DNA of 14,475 nucleotides from Patescibacteria group bacterium (GCA_018816815.1 JAHIVD010000070.1:1-14475), one strand, 5' to 3'. Numbered from the stretch's first letter, positions 1 through 6,844 are shown. A program made the numbers and translations. Notes: generated by a model not told the origin, from the sequence alone.

Positions 1-448
1 CTGTTTGAATAAATACATCACCGTAGTGAAAAATCGAACGCATAATCCCACCAACCGAAGATGCTGTTTCTTCTATATTCCTTAGCGGTGCAACATCTAT
101 ATTTTTAGCAAGTACTGAATGAAAATCCACATCAACAATGTTTTTTTCTGTTACTATATAGACATTAAAATACCAATACAAAAACCCTTCAAAGGTAATT
201 AATAAAACCAGCAGATAATTAATTATCAGCAATACTATTTCATACGTCAAAGGAATCTTGATCATATCTAAGTTTAAAAACCTTAAAATGTCCCAGATAA
301 AAAACGGGAGGAAAAAAAGGAAAACAGCAGGAATAATCCAACCCAAATTAGTAATTGGGTGGGCCCGCAGCAAAAGAAGTATTTTCTCGTCCGGATCCTG
401 ACCTATAAAACGATAGTTTGTAGGCCGTTCAATATATGAAGAAAACAT
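1..448 (-). CDS. PH-domain (YdbS/DUF304-like) membrane protein, 3' end cut off by window edge
   Basis: Reading the minus strand from the ATG at 448-446 gives 149 open codons that run off the window at position 1, so the C-terminus is missing. The protein begins MFSSYIERPTNYRFIGQDPD and has two membrane segments at about residues 33-52 and 66-92. It then enters a beta-rich stretch that includes YWYFNVYIVTEKNIVDVDF. Two hydrophobic helices followed by a 'lYvVTekri' strand is the pattern of bacterial PH-domain (DUF304/YdbS-like) proteins, which sit in the cytoplasmic membrane; their role in these bacteria is not established. A TATACT box ends 7 nt before the ATG, so the mRNA is probably leaderless, and no Shine-Dalgarno sequence is visible. 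It shares strand with the SpoIID-like gene and lies 82 nt downstream of it. The family call is from recognition of pattern. Confidence 0.72.
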   Translation of the reverse strand, partial: MFSSYIERPTNYRFIGQDPDEKILLLLRAHPITNLGWIIPAVFLFFLPFFIWDILRFLNLDMIKIPLTYEIVLLIINYLLVLLITFEGFLYWYFNVYIVTEKNIVDVDFHSVLAKNIDVAPLRNIEETASSVGGIMRSIFHYGDVFIQT

Positions 449-455
449 CAAGGCA

Positions 456-484
456 AGTATAGCACAATAACCATCAGTCTTCAG
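456..484 (-). promoter_or_regulatory. Candidate promoter of the PH-domain gene
   Basis: On the minus strand TATACT (461-456) lies 17 nt after a weak CTGAAG (484-479). The gap from the -10 to the ATG is 7 nt, so transcription would start at or next to the start codon. The -35 matches only about half of the consensus. Confidence 0.4.
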
Positions 485-502
485 CTTTCAGTTGTCAGAC
501 TT
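475..502. repeat. Imperfect 7-bp tandem array, four units
   Basis: Four consecutive heptamers begin with CAG: CAGTCTT, CAGCTTT, CAGTTGT, CAGACTT. They fill the gap between the two minus-strand genes. The array overlaps one arm of a loose inverted repeat (TCAGTTG at 488-494, CAACTGA at 521-527) that might act as a weak hairpin downstream of the SpoIID-like gene; it has no T-tract. Confidence 0.55.
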
Positions 503-530
503 TTAAATATAATTATTTGGCAACTGAGAG

Positions 531-2297
531 TTATTTCTGTTCGATATTAAACAGTGGGCCGACAATTTGAATATTGGCCGGAGCTCTTAAATTAAATCTG
601 TTTTTAAAATCAGCTCCTGAAAAACTATCCGAACCTCCATCACCGGAGATATTAACCAAAGTGGTTTCTCCTCTGCCAAAATCCGCAGATACCGAAATAC
701 CGGAAACGCTAGTATAAGGATTTATGCTTTTGTTCTTTAGCTCCTGCTTAACTTTGTTTTCATCCCAGTTATCGGTTCCTGCTGGATTAGGTTTATCTGT
801 TTGGTATAAATGTTCGGAGGTTGAACCGTCTGCTCTGATAAGGAGTAAAGTATTTACAATATCAGCGACTTCTTCTGATTTTAACCAGGCAGTTTTATTA
901 TATTGGCTTCTTGACCCCCAATCGCAATAAAACCACGGAGAGCTTCTGTCGTAAGCATTTGACTGAAGATCCCCAAAGTTTCCTGCCGAGCCTGTTGTTG
1001 TGTCTGTAGCATGTTTTGTGTACGGTGTACCCCCACCCCAAACTTCTGCGGAACTGAAAATATACCCTCCGTGAGTAGATGCGTACCAGGCTTTAATCGG
1101 ATTCCCACCACTGGTCATTACAAGTCCTTCTGTGTTTTTTACTGCCTGAGCCCAGGCTCCGGTTTTTGGATCAGGTTTGAAAACCTGACATGATTCGCTG
1201 GTACAAATCTCTCCGCTCCCGTTATCCGTATACGCCAACGCAAAAGATCTTGCCGCAATTGCTTGAGCCTCAAGAGCCGCCATTGGCCAAGACTCCGGCA
1301 CTTCATAAATTCTCAAAACGTAGTCTTCAAGCAAAAACTCTCCGGACCCTTGAACTTTTATTTTTATATTGGTATCCCACTTTATAGTTTCAAAATTTGT
1401 GTAGTACGCTTTTAAAATATCATCCCTTCCTTGTCCGGCTTCTGCCCTTCCTTTTGCTCCATACTGATTCATACCCACTCGATGCGGGGCGCCATAGGTA
1501 AAAAAAGCGATTGCATTGCCAAAACCTGGAGATACATTCCTATCATCTATACAGACTCCAATAGAAGCAGCTGATCTTGAAATATGTAAACTGGCCAGTC
1601 TTTGAGATAAAATCTGTTGTTGACGGGCAGTTAAAGCCACAATCTTAGAGGATAAGTCTGCCTGGTAGACTTTAGCTTTTTTAATTTCACCTCCCAGAAA
1701 CTTGGCATTTTTGTCTACATCTGCTTGAATTACAGCTAACCTGACTTTATCTTTTTCCAGTTTCTCTTTTTCAGTTAACAGATTAACAACTTCAGTGGTA
1801 ATGGAAGAAATAATCTGGCGGTCTTCCCTGGTGACAAATTGACGGTATGATAACTCCCTGAATAAATCCCCTGCCTGGAAAGATGAAAGGATAACCAATA
1901 AAGGGTCTGTTAAATACGAGCGGATATAGTAAGCTTTTATTCTTTGCTCCAAAAGGGCCTGCTGCAAGGCTAATTTATCCTCCCTGACATCCAGGTCTTT
2001 TTGTTTTTGGGCAATTCCTGCCACTAAATTATCAATGGTAACTTGAATTTGCACCAGCTGCCTTTGCAGGGATTCAAGCTGACCTTCTAAGGGTTTGGTG
2101 GCGGTTTTCATTCTATTTAATTCATCATTTAACTGAGGTAAACACTGTTCAACTTCATCCAAGTTTAATGCGGAAGGATTGCTACATTTTTCATCAATAG
2201 CCTTAACAGTTTTAAGTAAGAAGTAAGAAGTAAGAAGTATAAGAAAAATAAACAACAAAATTGCAGCTGAACAATGAATTAATTTGCGGGCAATCAT
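531..2297 (-). CDS. Membrane-anchored coiled-coil protein with SpoIID/LytB-like murein hydrolase domain
   Basis: The 588-residue protein has an N-terminal signal anchor (about residues 11-31). A long charged coiled coil follows in two blocks (about 48-125 and 155-235), resembling PcsB-type murein-hydrolase regulators. The C-terminal SpoIID-like domain starts near 264. Visible SpoIID motifs are HRVGMNQYGA (272-281), YEVPESWP (331-338, whose Glu aligns with the conserved glutamate of the family), QAIAARSFAL (345-354) and AWYASTHGG (403-411). Characterised SpoIID proteins are lytic transglycosylases that cut denuded peptidoglycan glycan strands, so this one probably acts on the wall outside the membrane. 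The HxVGMxQYGA motif precedes the catalytic block, whereas in Bacillus SpoIID the equivalent motif is near the C-terminus. The membrane anchor is encoded by a 7-bp tandem array. No good Shine-Dalgarno is seen; a TAGAAT box lies 9 nt before the ATG. Confidence 0.85.
   Translation of the reverse strand: MIARKLIHCSAAILLFIFLILLTSYFLLKTVKAIDEKCSNPSALNLDEVEQCLPQLNDELNRMKTATKPLEGQLESLQRQLVQIQVTIDNLVAGIAQKQKDLDVREDKLALQQALLEQRIKAYYIRSYLTDPLLVILSSFQAGDLFRELSYRQFVTREDRQIISSITTEVVNLLTEKEKLEKDKVRLAVIQADVDKNAKFLGGEIKKAKVYQADLSSKIVALTARQQQILSQRLASLHISRSAASIGVCIDDRNVSPGFGNAIAFFTYGAPHRVGMNQYGAKGRAEAGQGRDDILKAYYTNFETIKWDTNIKIKVQGSGEFLLEDYVLRIYEVPESWPMAALEAQAIAARSFALAYTDNGSGEICTSESCQVFKPDPKTGAWAQAVKNTEGLVMTSGGNPIKAWYASTHGGYIFSSAEVWGGGTPYTKHATDTTTGSAGNFGDLQSNAYDRSSPWFYCDWGSRSQYNKTAWLKSEEVADIVNTLLLIRADGSTSEHLYQTDKPNPAGTDNWDENKVKQELKNKSINPYTSVSGISVSADFGRGETTLVNISGDGGSDSFSGADFKNRFNLRAPANIQIVGPLFNIEQK
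2214..2241. repeat. 7-bp tandem array AAGTAAG x4 inside the SpoIID-like gene's signal anchor
   Basis: Three exact AAGTAAG units (2214-2234) are followed by a degenerate AAGTATA. On the coding (minus) strand the unit is CTTACTT; three units (21 nt) encode seven residues, and the block lies within LILLTSYFLLKT of the membrane helix. Seven is not a multiple of three, so gain or loss of one unit would shift the frame about 20 codons after the start. Confidence 0.8.
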
Positions 2298-2306
2298 GAC
2301 TTTAAA

Positions 2307-2312
2307 ATTCTA
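2307..2312 (-). promoter_or_regulatory. Candidate -10 box of the SpoIID-like gene
   Basis: TAGAAT on the minus strand ends 9 nt before the ATG at 2297. No convincing -35 is found at 16-18 nt. It fits the short-leader pattern of several other genes here but is weak on its own. Confidence 0.3.
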
Positions 2313-2348
2313 CCATTTTTACTCCAGCTGTGATACCTTGATACAAAC

Positions 2349-2612
2349 ATGGCAAGGGTTTTAAATTTTCGTATCATAATTGAGCAGGATGAGGATAGCT
2401 GATTCATCGCTGATGTTCCGGCAATTCCCGGATGCCATACTCAAGAGAAAACCTATGAGAAGGCTATTGAACACGTTAAAGAAGCCATCGAACTCTGTTT
2501 GGAAGTGGCTCAAAAAGACCCTGCGTATAAAACAAGAATTGATTTAAACGGGACTAAATCATCAGACAGATTTCTTGGTGTAACCGACGTTGCGGTAAGA
2601 GCTATTTTCTAA
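2349..2612 (+). pseudogene. hicB: hicB-like antitoxin, inactivated by an in-frame TGA
   Basis: From the ATG at 2349 the frame reads MARVLNFRIIIEQDEDS, meets TGA at codon 18 (2400-2402), then continues FIADVPAIPGCHTQEKTY and KAIEHVKEAIELCLEVAQ to TAA at 2610-2612, 88 codons in all. This is the HicB N-terminal fold: a beta strand, a 'DGxWfvadVPalPGChtqG' motif and a helix. The stop sits where HicB proteins usually have Trp, so a TGG to TGA change is the simplest explanation. HicB antitoxins neutralise the HicA mRNA-cleaving toxin and often repress their own operon. The hicA remnant starts immediately at 2613. UGA recoding is unlikely because neighbouring genes end in TGA within tight 4-nt overlaps. 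Confidence 0.85.
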
Positions 2613-2846
2613 ATGGGTAAATTACCTATTGTTAACGCCAAACAACTCATAAAGGTATTACATAAACTCGGATTCGTTGAAGCCAGACAAAAAGGCCAGT
2701 CATAAGTTTTTTAAACATCCTGACAACAGAACACAGCCGCTATACCTATCCATTCAGGAAATGATCTCGGTAAAGGACTGTTAAGAAAAATCCTCCATGA
2801 TATTGAGATATCGCCGAACGAGTTTCAAAAATTCCTAAAGAAATAG
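2613..2846 (+). pseudogene. hicA: hicA-like mRNA interferase toxin, broken by +1 and -1 frameshifts
   Basis: The first frame gives MGKLPIVNAKQLIKVLHKLG and on to FVEARQKG, then stops at TAA 2703-2705. Removing one C of the CC at 2696-2697 restores KGSHKFFKHPDNRT, the HicA signature with its catalytic His. The frame fails again near 2729-2735; adding back one base gives IPIHSGNDLGKGLLRKILHD and then ISPNEFQKFLKK, ending at TAG 2844-2846. The two shifts cancel, and the total span of 78 codons is normal for HicA. HicA is a double-stranded-RNA-binding-fold ribonuclease that cuts mRNAs. As written, no complete toxin can be made; the gene follows the broken hicB without a gap. Confidence 0.85.
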
Positions 2847-2984
2847 CCGTCATTGCTCTAGTACCTTTTTGGTCACCCCAGAGGTGTTTGATTATACGTC
2901 CAAAACTGTGAAATCCTAAATGTGCTAAGCCACAATTAGTTTACATAATTGCAGTAAGCTGAAATTAATGTCCAAGAGTAATTT

Positions 2985-3019
2985 TTGACAAATTGAGTAA
3001 ACTATAGTATACTCAATTT
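2985..3019 (+). promoter_or_regulatory. Strong promoter overlaid by a 30-bp near-perfect palindrome (operator)
   Basis: TTGACA (2985-2990), a 17-nt spacer and TATACT (3008-3013) make a near-consensus sigma70-type promoter whose -10 ends 6 nt before the ATG at 3020, so the transcript should begin on the start codon. AAATTGAGTA (2990-2999) and TACTCAATTT (3010-3019) are exact inverted repeats around a centre containing CTATAG; only one position pair in the 30 bp mismatches. The palindrome covers the spacer, the -10 and the region up to the start codon, so a bound dimer would block transcription. Which protein binds is not shown; autoregulation is a guess. Confidence 0.8.
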
Positions 3020-4150
3020 ATGCTAATTAATAGAACTATCTTTAATAGAATTCAAAATCAACTCCGGGGTGAACCTAAAATAATTATCATTTATGGCCCA
3101 AGACAGTCAGGCAAAACCACTTTAATTGAACAACTACTCACAAAAACCAACAAGCCATACCTGCTTTTTAATGGCGATGATATCCGCACCCAGGAATTAT
3201 TCGGTACAGCTGATTTGGACCGGCTTAAAAAAACCATCGGGGGAACTAAGTTGATTATAATCGATGAAGCTCAACGGATTAGTAATATCGGTCTGACCTT
3301 AAAATTGATTTTTGATTCAATGAAAATTCACATCATCGCTTCCGGATCTTCATCTTTTGATTTGGCAAACAAGATCAATGAACCTTTAACAGGCAGGTCT
3401 ATAACTTTCACACTATACCCCCTTTCAATTCTTGAAATACCGCTGAACCCGCTTGAAACAATACCAGGCAAACTGGAAGAGTTTTTGTGTTTTGGTTTAT
3501 ATCCTAAAACAGCTGTTCTTACTTCCCAGGCAGAAAAAGAGAGTTATTTGAATGAACTAATAAATAATTACCTGTATAAGGATATACTCACTTTTGAAAC
3601 AGTGCGCAAGCCCAAAAAAATTGTTGATCTGCTCTCCCTGCTGGCTCTACAAATAGGCAATGAGGTGTCTATTCAGGAACTGGCACAAAATTTATCCCTT
3701 TCAAAAATTGTTGTTGAAAAATACCTGGATCTACTGGAAAAAATGTTTATCATTATTAATATCCGTGGTTTTAGCCGAAACTTGCGGAAAGAAATCTCCA
3801 AAACTTCCAAGTACTATTTCGTAGATATGGGGCTTAGAAATGCCTTGATACGTAATTTTAATCAATTATCTTTACGCGCAGATGCAGGAGCAATGTTTGA
3901 AAATTTGTGCGTAATGGAAAAACTAAAGGACCTTTCCGGTAAAGGTCAGTTTGCTAATTTATACTTTTGGAGGACGTACGATCAAAAAGAGATCGATCTG
4001 ATCGAAGAAAGAGAAGGTAAGATTACAGCTTTTGAGTTTAAACTATCGCCTAAAAATTACAAAATAACTTCTGCAGGAAGAGAATTTACTTCTGTATACC
4101 AAAATAGTAGTTATAGAATTATTGGCCCAAAGGATCTTAAGAATTTTTAG
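3020..4150 (+). CDS. AAA-type ATPase with DUF4143 C-terminal domain (COG1373-like)
   Basis: The 376-residue protein has a Walker A motif GPRQSGKTT (26-34), a Walker B motif LIIIDEAQ (78-85) and a sensor-like SGSSSFDL (108-115). A predicted winged-helix segment follows (about 213-240, GNEVSIQELAQNLSLSKIVV). The DUF4143 part contains YYFVDMGLRN (265-274), and near the end there is an acidic-lysine cluster (D321, E324, D326, then EFKLS at 339-343) that resembles a PD-(D/E)XK nuclease core. Such ATP-binding proteins are abundant in CPR, Bacteroidetes and archaea; their function is not established, although they travel with accessory and defence-type loci. Length and motif order are normal, so it looks intact. 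It follows the broken hicBA pair but has its own leaderless promoter. Confidence 0.88.
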   Translation: MLINRTIFNRIQNQLRGEPKIIIIYGPRQSGKTTLIEQLLTKTNKPYLLFNGDDIRTQELFGTADLDRLKKTIGGTKLIIIDEAQRISNIGLTLKLIFDSMKIHIIASGSSSFDLANKINEPLTGRSITFTLYPLSILEIPLNPLETIPGKLEEFLCFGLYPKTAVLTSQAEKESYLNELINNYLYKDILTFETVRKPKKIVDLLSLLALQIGNEVSIQELAQNLSLSKIVVEKYLDLLEKMFIIINIRGFSRNLRKEISKTSKYYFVDMGLRNALIRNFNQLSLRADAGAMFENLCVMEKLKDLSGKGQFANLYFWRTYDQKEIDLIEEREGKITAFEFKLSPKNYKITSAGREFTSVYQNSSYRIIGPKDLKNF

Positions 4151-4226
4151 AGTCTCCCTCAGCTACGCTCGCTCAGAAAGATTCAACAAGAAATAAACCC
4201 GGAAGTATTTAATTCTATTTTAAACT
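4151..4226. other. Short intergenic spacer after the ATPase gene
   Basis: No gene or convincing terminator is visible. It contains CTCAGCTACGCTCGCTCAG (4159-4177), whose core CAGCTACGCTC recurs at 7533-7543 inside the VirB6-like gene; this could be a dispersed repeat word or chance. Confidence 0.3.
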
Positions 4227-4254
4227 TTTGAGATTTAAGATTTAGGTTTTAACA
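4227..4254. repeat. Imperfect 7-bp tandem array overlapping a promoter
   Basis: Four heptamers run TTTGAGA, TTTAAGA, TTTAGGT, TTTAACA. The last unit contains the TTAACA used as the -35 of the pilin cluster promoter, so unit gain or loss could move or remake that promoter. Confidence 0.5.
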
Positions 4255-4283
4255 TATCTTCACGCAAAGCTACAATTAGGTGA
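4249..4283 (+). promoter_or_regulatory. Promoter and ribosome binding site of the pilin cluster
   Basis: TTAACA (4249-4254), a 16-nt spacer and TACAAT (4271-4276) give a good promoter. AGGTGA (4278-4283) lies 7 nt before the ATG at 4291. If transcription starts about 7 nt after the -10, most of this Shine-Dalgarno would not be in the mRNA, so either the start is slightly upstream or the leader is used without it. Confidence 0.55.
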
Positions 4284-4290
4284 ACTGATT

Positions 4291-5424
4291 ATGGTAAACT
4301 TAAAATTAATGTCCAAAACAGTTATTACTCTTTTCGTAATACTCCTACAACTTACACTATTGACTCCTAATGTTGTAGCTGCGGATAGTTGCAATGATGC
4401 CAGCGTTGGAATCCAGCTAGATCAAAACTTCTTTCCTGAAAATGCAAGTCCCTCGGCTTTAAACTTTACAATATCCAATTCTAATACAACAGCAAATCTT
4501 AGTGGTAAGAATGTTTTTTTCAGGCAGTACGGACGACCCTTACCGACCCAATCGTTCGACTCTAAATCTAGTCAAACCATTACTAGTACCAACTTTTCCG
4601 TAGAGCTTGATAATCACCCGAATGAACTTATGAATAATGGTCCACACGAAGGTGACTTATTTTTAGAAGCTGATTCATCTACTAAAATCTGTTCTGACAT
4701 TTCTTACCAGATCGGTGCAACAGGCGATAAGTGCTTTTTTGACCAAGATTACCTGACACGAAATCCTATAGTACCTGGCGGGCAGATAACTATAAATTTT
4801 ATTGGTAGAAAAGAAACCACATTCCATCTAAAACCAAGGGGTGGAGGAGGTGACTTAGCAACCACCATTACTGGCGATGACGGGCAAGGTTCGTTCAACA
4901 ACGTCACAATCAATGGAAACAATGGCGATATAGTTGAATTACTTATAGTTTCAACCTATGGGGGGGGCGGACAGACTTGTTATCCTTCTATAACATTGTC
5001 TTTGAGTGCTCATCCTCCTGAGTCTCCACCTCCTGGCCCCATAAATCCACCCCCAGTAACTCAACCCATCAAGAAGTGCGGAGATCCGGGAGCAGCGCCT
5101 TGTACCACAGCAGGTGGTAACCCTTGCGGAACAAGCGAAGATCCAGGATTCAACACAGCCATTGGTTGTATTCGTACCAATCTATCTTCATTAGTCAATG
5201 ATTTCCTAACATTTATTATTGGAATATCCGGTGGTTTGGCATTTTTAATGATGTTACTTGGAGCATTTCAGATGTTAACTTCTGCCGGTAACCCTGAAAC
5301 CATAAACACAGGCAGGGAAAGATTAACCAGTGCAATAATTGGACTTTTATTTGTTATATTTACAGTACTTCTGCTCCAAATTATTGGAGCTGATATACTA
5401 AGTATACCTGGATTCAAACCATGA
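4291..5424 (+). CDS. Exported ectodomain fused to a C-terminal T4SS pilin-like domain
   Basis: The 377-residue protein begins with a signal peptide (about 1-31, hydrophobic TVITLFVILLQLTLLTPNVV, probable cleavage after VVAA). A beta-rich extracellular region (about 32-240) follows; it may be two Ig-like units and has a glycine-rich patch at 183-187. Next come a proline-rich linker (241-260, HPPESPPPGPINPPP) and a short Cys-containing stretch (C263, C271, C279, C293). The C-terminal pilin domain has membrane segments at about 303-325 and 346-367, joined by a loop with LGAFQMLTSAG and a GRERLTSAIIG motif shared with the next five genes. The VirB2/TrbC-like fold suggests a pilus or T4SS subunit, and the ectodomain makes it a candidate tip or surface-displayed component. 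It overlaps the next gene by 4 nt (ATGA). The ectodomain family is not recognised. An alternative start at codon 7 (ATG 4309) would also keep the signal peptide. Confidence 0.8.
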   Translation: MVNLKLMSKTVITLFVILLQLTLLTPNVVAADSCNDASVGIQLDQNFFPENASPSALNFTISNSNTTANLSGKNVFFRQYGRPLPTQSFDSKSSQTITSTNFSVELDNHPNELMNNGPHEGDLFLEADSSTKICSDISYQIGATGDKCFFDQDYLTRNPIVPGGQITINFIGRKETTFHLKPRGGGGDLATTITGDDGQGSFNNVTINGNNGDIVELLIVSTYGGGGQTCYPSITLSLSAHPPESPPPGPINPPPVTQPIKKCGDPGAAPCTTAGGNPCGTSEDPGFNTAIGCIRTNLSSLVNDFLTFIIGISGGLAFLMMLLGAFQMLTSAGNPETINTGRERLTSAIIGLLFVIFTVLLLQIIGADILSIPGFKP

Positions 5425-5756
5425 AATTAATTGCTGCAACTATTCCTGGATTACAAGACATTTATAGCGAAAACACAAGCCGTCTGCCTCAGTTTATTAA
5501 ACTTAATGATGTTTTATCAGGCCTTTTAAATATTGTTTTTTATATTGCTGTATTTATAACTTTTTACTTTTTAGTTTGGGGGGCATTTGCTTACATCATA
5601 GCCCAAGGCAAAAAAGAAGATTTAGCCAAAGCCCGGGAAAGAATTACCTGGTCTCTGATCGGACTAATAATAATACTTTTATCATTTGCTATAATCAAGT
5701 TTGTTGCCGAAATTCTCCAAACTAAAATTAACATCAAAGGAGGTTTGCCATTTTGA
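5421..5756 (+). CDS. Small two-segment T4SS pilin-like membrane protein (no. 2)
   Basis: The 111-residue protein has a short N-terminal segment without a clear cleavable signal. Membrane helices lie at about 35-58 (LLNIVFYIAVFITFYFLVWG) and 77-100. The loop reads WGAFAYIIAQGKKEDLAKAR, then ERITWSLIGL. The WGAF...G-K/E-E...AR...IIG pattern is common to all six paralogues here and corresponds to the T4SS pilin (VirB2/TrbC-like) domain. The ATG overlaps the previous TGA by 4 nt, so translation is probably coupled. It is likely a cytoplasmic-membrane subunit that assembles into, or anchors, a pilus. Its particular role relative to the paralogues is unknown. Confidence 0.82.
   Translation: MKLIAATIPGLQDIYSENTSRLPQFIKLNDVLSGLLNIVFYIAVFITFYFLVWGAFAYIIAQGKKEDLAKARERITWSLIGLIIILLSFAIIKFVAEILQTKINIKGGLPF
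5736..5744 (+). promoter_or_regulatory. Perfect Shine-Dalgarno that selects a TTG start
   Basis: AAAGGAGGT lies 8 nt before TTG at 5753. This is the strongest ribosome binding site in the cluster and supports the TTG start of pilin no. 3, whose TTGA overlaps the preceding stop. Confidence 0.8.
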
Positions 5757-6073
5757 GAAAGTTTCCGGTTCTACTTGCCCAAGTTAATATTGGTGAAAAA
5801 TTTGGCTTTGGAGAAATCACTTCACTGGGAGAAATAACCAGCAATGTAATACCCTCTGTATTTTCTATTGCAACAGCTCTTGTAGTTAGCTATTTCCTGT
5901 GGGGAGCTTTTAAGTTTTTAATCGCCGGAGAAAATAAAGAAGAAACAATTGAAGCAAGACGGATGATTACCAATGCCATAATTGGGTTTATAATATTAAT
6001 ATTCGCATTTTTTATTTTGCAATTTTTGCTGAGTACTTTATTCAACATAACTGATTATCAAATAATTAAATGA
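5753..6073 (+). CDS. Small two-segment T4SS pilin-like membrane protein (no. 3), TTG start
   Basis: The 106-residue protein starts at TTG within TTGA and begins MRKFPVLLAQVNIGEKFGFG. Membrane helices lie at about 30-55 and 74-97. The loop is WGAFKFLIAGENKEETIEAR, then RMITNAIIGF, matching the shared pilin motif. There is no obvious cleavable signal peptide beyond the short MRKFPVLLAQ stretch. Start choice is supported by the AAAGGAGGT site 8 nt upstream and by the 4-nt overlap style of the cluster. It ends with ATGA, shared with the next gene. Expected role: T4SS pilin-family subunit in the cytoplasmic membrane. Confidence 0.82.
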   Translation: MRKFPVLLAQVNIGEKFGFGEITSLGEITSNVIPSVFSIATALVVSYFLWGAFKFLIAGENKEETIEARRMITNAIIGFIILIFAFFILQFLLSTLFNITDYQIIK

Positions 6074-6417
6074 AACTTTTAGCAGCTGATATAAAAGATG
6101 TTTTTGGCACAATTACCCCTCCTTCGCCTATAGCCAGCTTTATTGGCGATGACCCAACAGGTGCGGCAGGAATCAGTACATTTATAACAAATGCTATAAC
6201 TCTTACTTACAGCATTGCAGCAGTAATTTTAGTTGTTATACTGCTTTTGGGAGCATTTGACTGGATGACTTCTGCAGGTGATAAAGAAAAAGTTGCTGCA
6301 GCTCAAAAAAGGATCATTAATGCCATAATTGGCATAATTCTTTTTGCTGTTGCTTTTGCTGTTATTGCAGTTTTGGGAGAATTTACTGGTTTTAAATTTT
6401 TCGAAGGACAAAAGTAG
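6070..6417 (+). CDS. Small two-segment T4SS pilin-like membrane protein (no. 4)
   Basis: The 115-residue protein has an N-terminal 35-40 residues that are polar to moderately hydrophobic, then helices at about 43-66 (ITLTYSIAAVILVVILLLGA) and 84-105. The loop is LGAFDWMTSAGDKEKVAAAQ, then KRIINAIIGI. It is closest in motif detail to pilin no. 5 (GDKE...RIINA), suggesting a recent duplication. It overlaps the upstream gene by 4 nt and ends with TAG. The following 43-nt gap contains a new promoter, so transcription may be re-initiated after this gene. Confidence 0.82.
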   Translation: MKLLAADIKDVFGTITPPSPIASFIGDDPTGAAGISTFITNAITLTYSIAAVILVVILLLGAFDWMTSAGDKEKVAAAQKRIINAIIGIILFAVAFAVIAVLGEFTGFKFFEGQK

Positions 6418-6421
6418 TTAC

Positions 6422-6451
6422 TTGACAAGTACTTTTCGATATAGATATAGT
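6422..6451 (+). promoter_or_regulatory. Internal promoter before pilin no. 5
   Basis: TTGACA (6422-6427), an 18-nt spacer and TATAGT (6446-6451) are followed by only 9 nt to the ATG at 6461. No Shine-Dalgarno is seen in the gap, so a leader of about 3 nt is predicted. This lets the second half of the cluster be expressed separately. Confidence 0.6.
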
Positions 6452-6460
6452 TAAGTAAGA

Positions 6461-6844
6461 ATGAAAAAATTATTAGCTTTAACTTCTGCTATCACTGCTT
6501 TATTAACTCCGATATCAGCATTTGCTGCAGATGCAACAATAAAAATCACTCCACCTATATACGGCTACAAGGATCTTGGTGGATTTATTACCAATTTAGT
6601 CACCATTTCTTTTAGTATTGCTGTCTTAGCAGTTTTAATCATGCTCATCTGGGGTTCTTTTGAATGGATTACATCCGGAGGAGACAAAGAAGCTGTTGGT
6701 CAAGCCCGGAACAGAATCATCAATGCTCTCATAGGTATCGCTGTTTTAGCAGTAGCATTTGCTCTGGCAACAGTTGGTGCTCAAATTTTAGGTTTCACTA
6801 GTATTACAGACGGCCTTCCTATCCCAGCACCTCCTGGAAGGTGA
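6461..6844 (+). CDS. T4SS pilin-like protein with cleavable signal peptide (no. 5)
   Basis: The 127-residue protein opens with a classical signal peptide, MKKLLALTSAITALLTPISA, with probable cleavage near AFA-A (about residue 23). Two helices follow at about 45-67 and 85-110, with the loop WGSFEWITSGGDKEAVGQAR and then NRIINALIGI. A signal peptide plus two membrane segments is the layout of VirB2/TrbC pilin precursors, which are processed and inserted before assembly into a pilus, so this is the best candidate for the major pilin of the cluster. The tail is proline-rich (DGLPIPAPPGR). It has its own promoter and ends in GTGA, overlapping the next gene if GTG is used. Confidence 0.83.
   Translation: MKKLLALTSAITALLTPISAFAADATIKITPPIYGYKDLGGFITNLVTISFSIAVLAVLIMLIWGSFEWITSGGDKEAVGQARNRIINALIGIAVLAVAFALATVGAQILGFTSITDGLPIPAPPGR

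Noticed and set aside
2400..2402. In-frame TGA in hicB as evidence for UGA recoding (Gly or Trp)
   Set aside because: Several intact genes here end in TGA inside 4-nt overlaps with the next start, and hicA next door is frameshifted too, so decay is the simpler explanation.
2962..4316. AAATTAATGTCCAA occurs at 2962-2975 and 4303-4316
   Set aside because: A single 14-nt AT-rich match, one copy intergenic and one coding, with no flanking similarity; likely chance.
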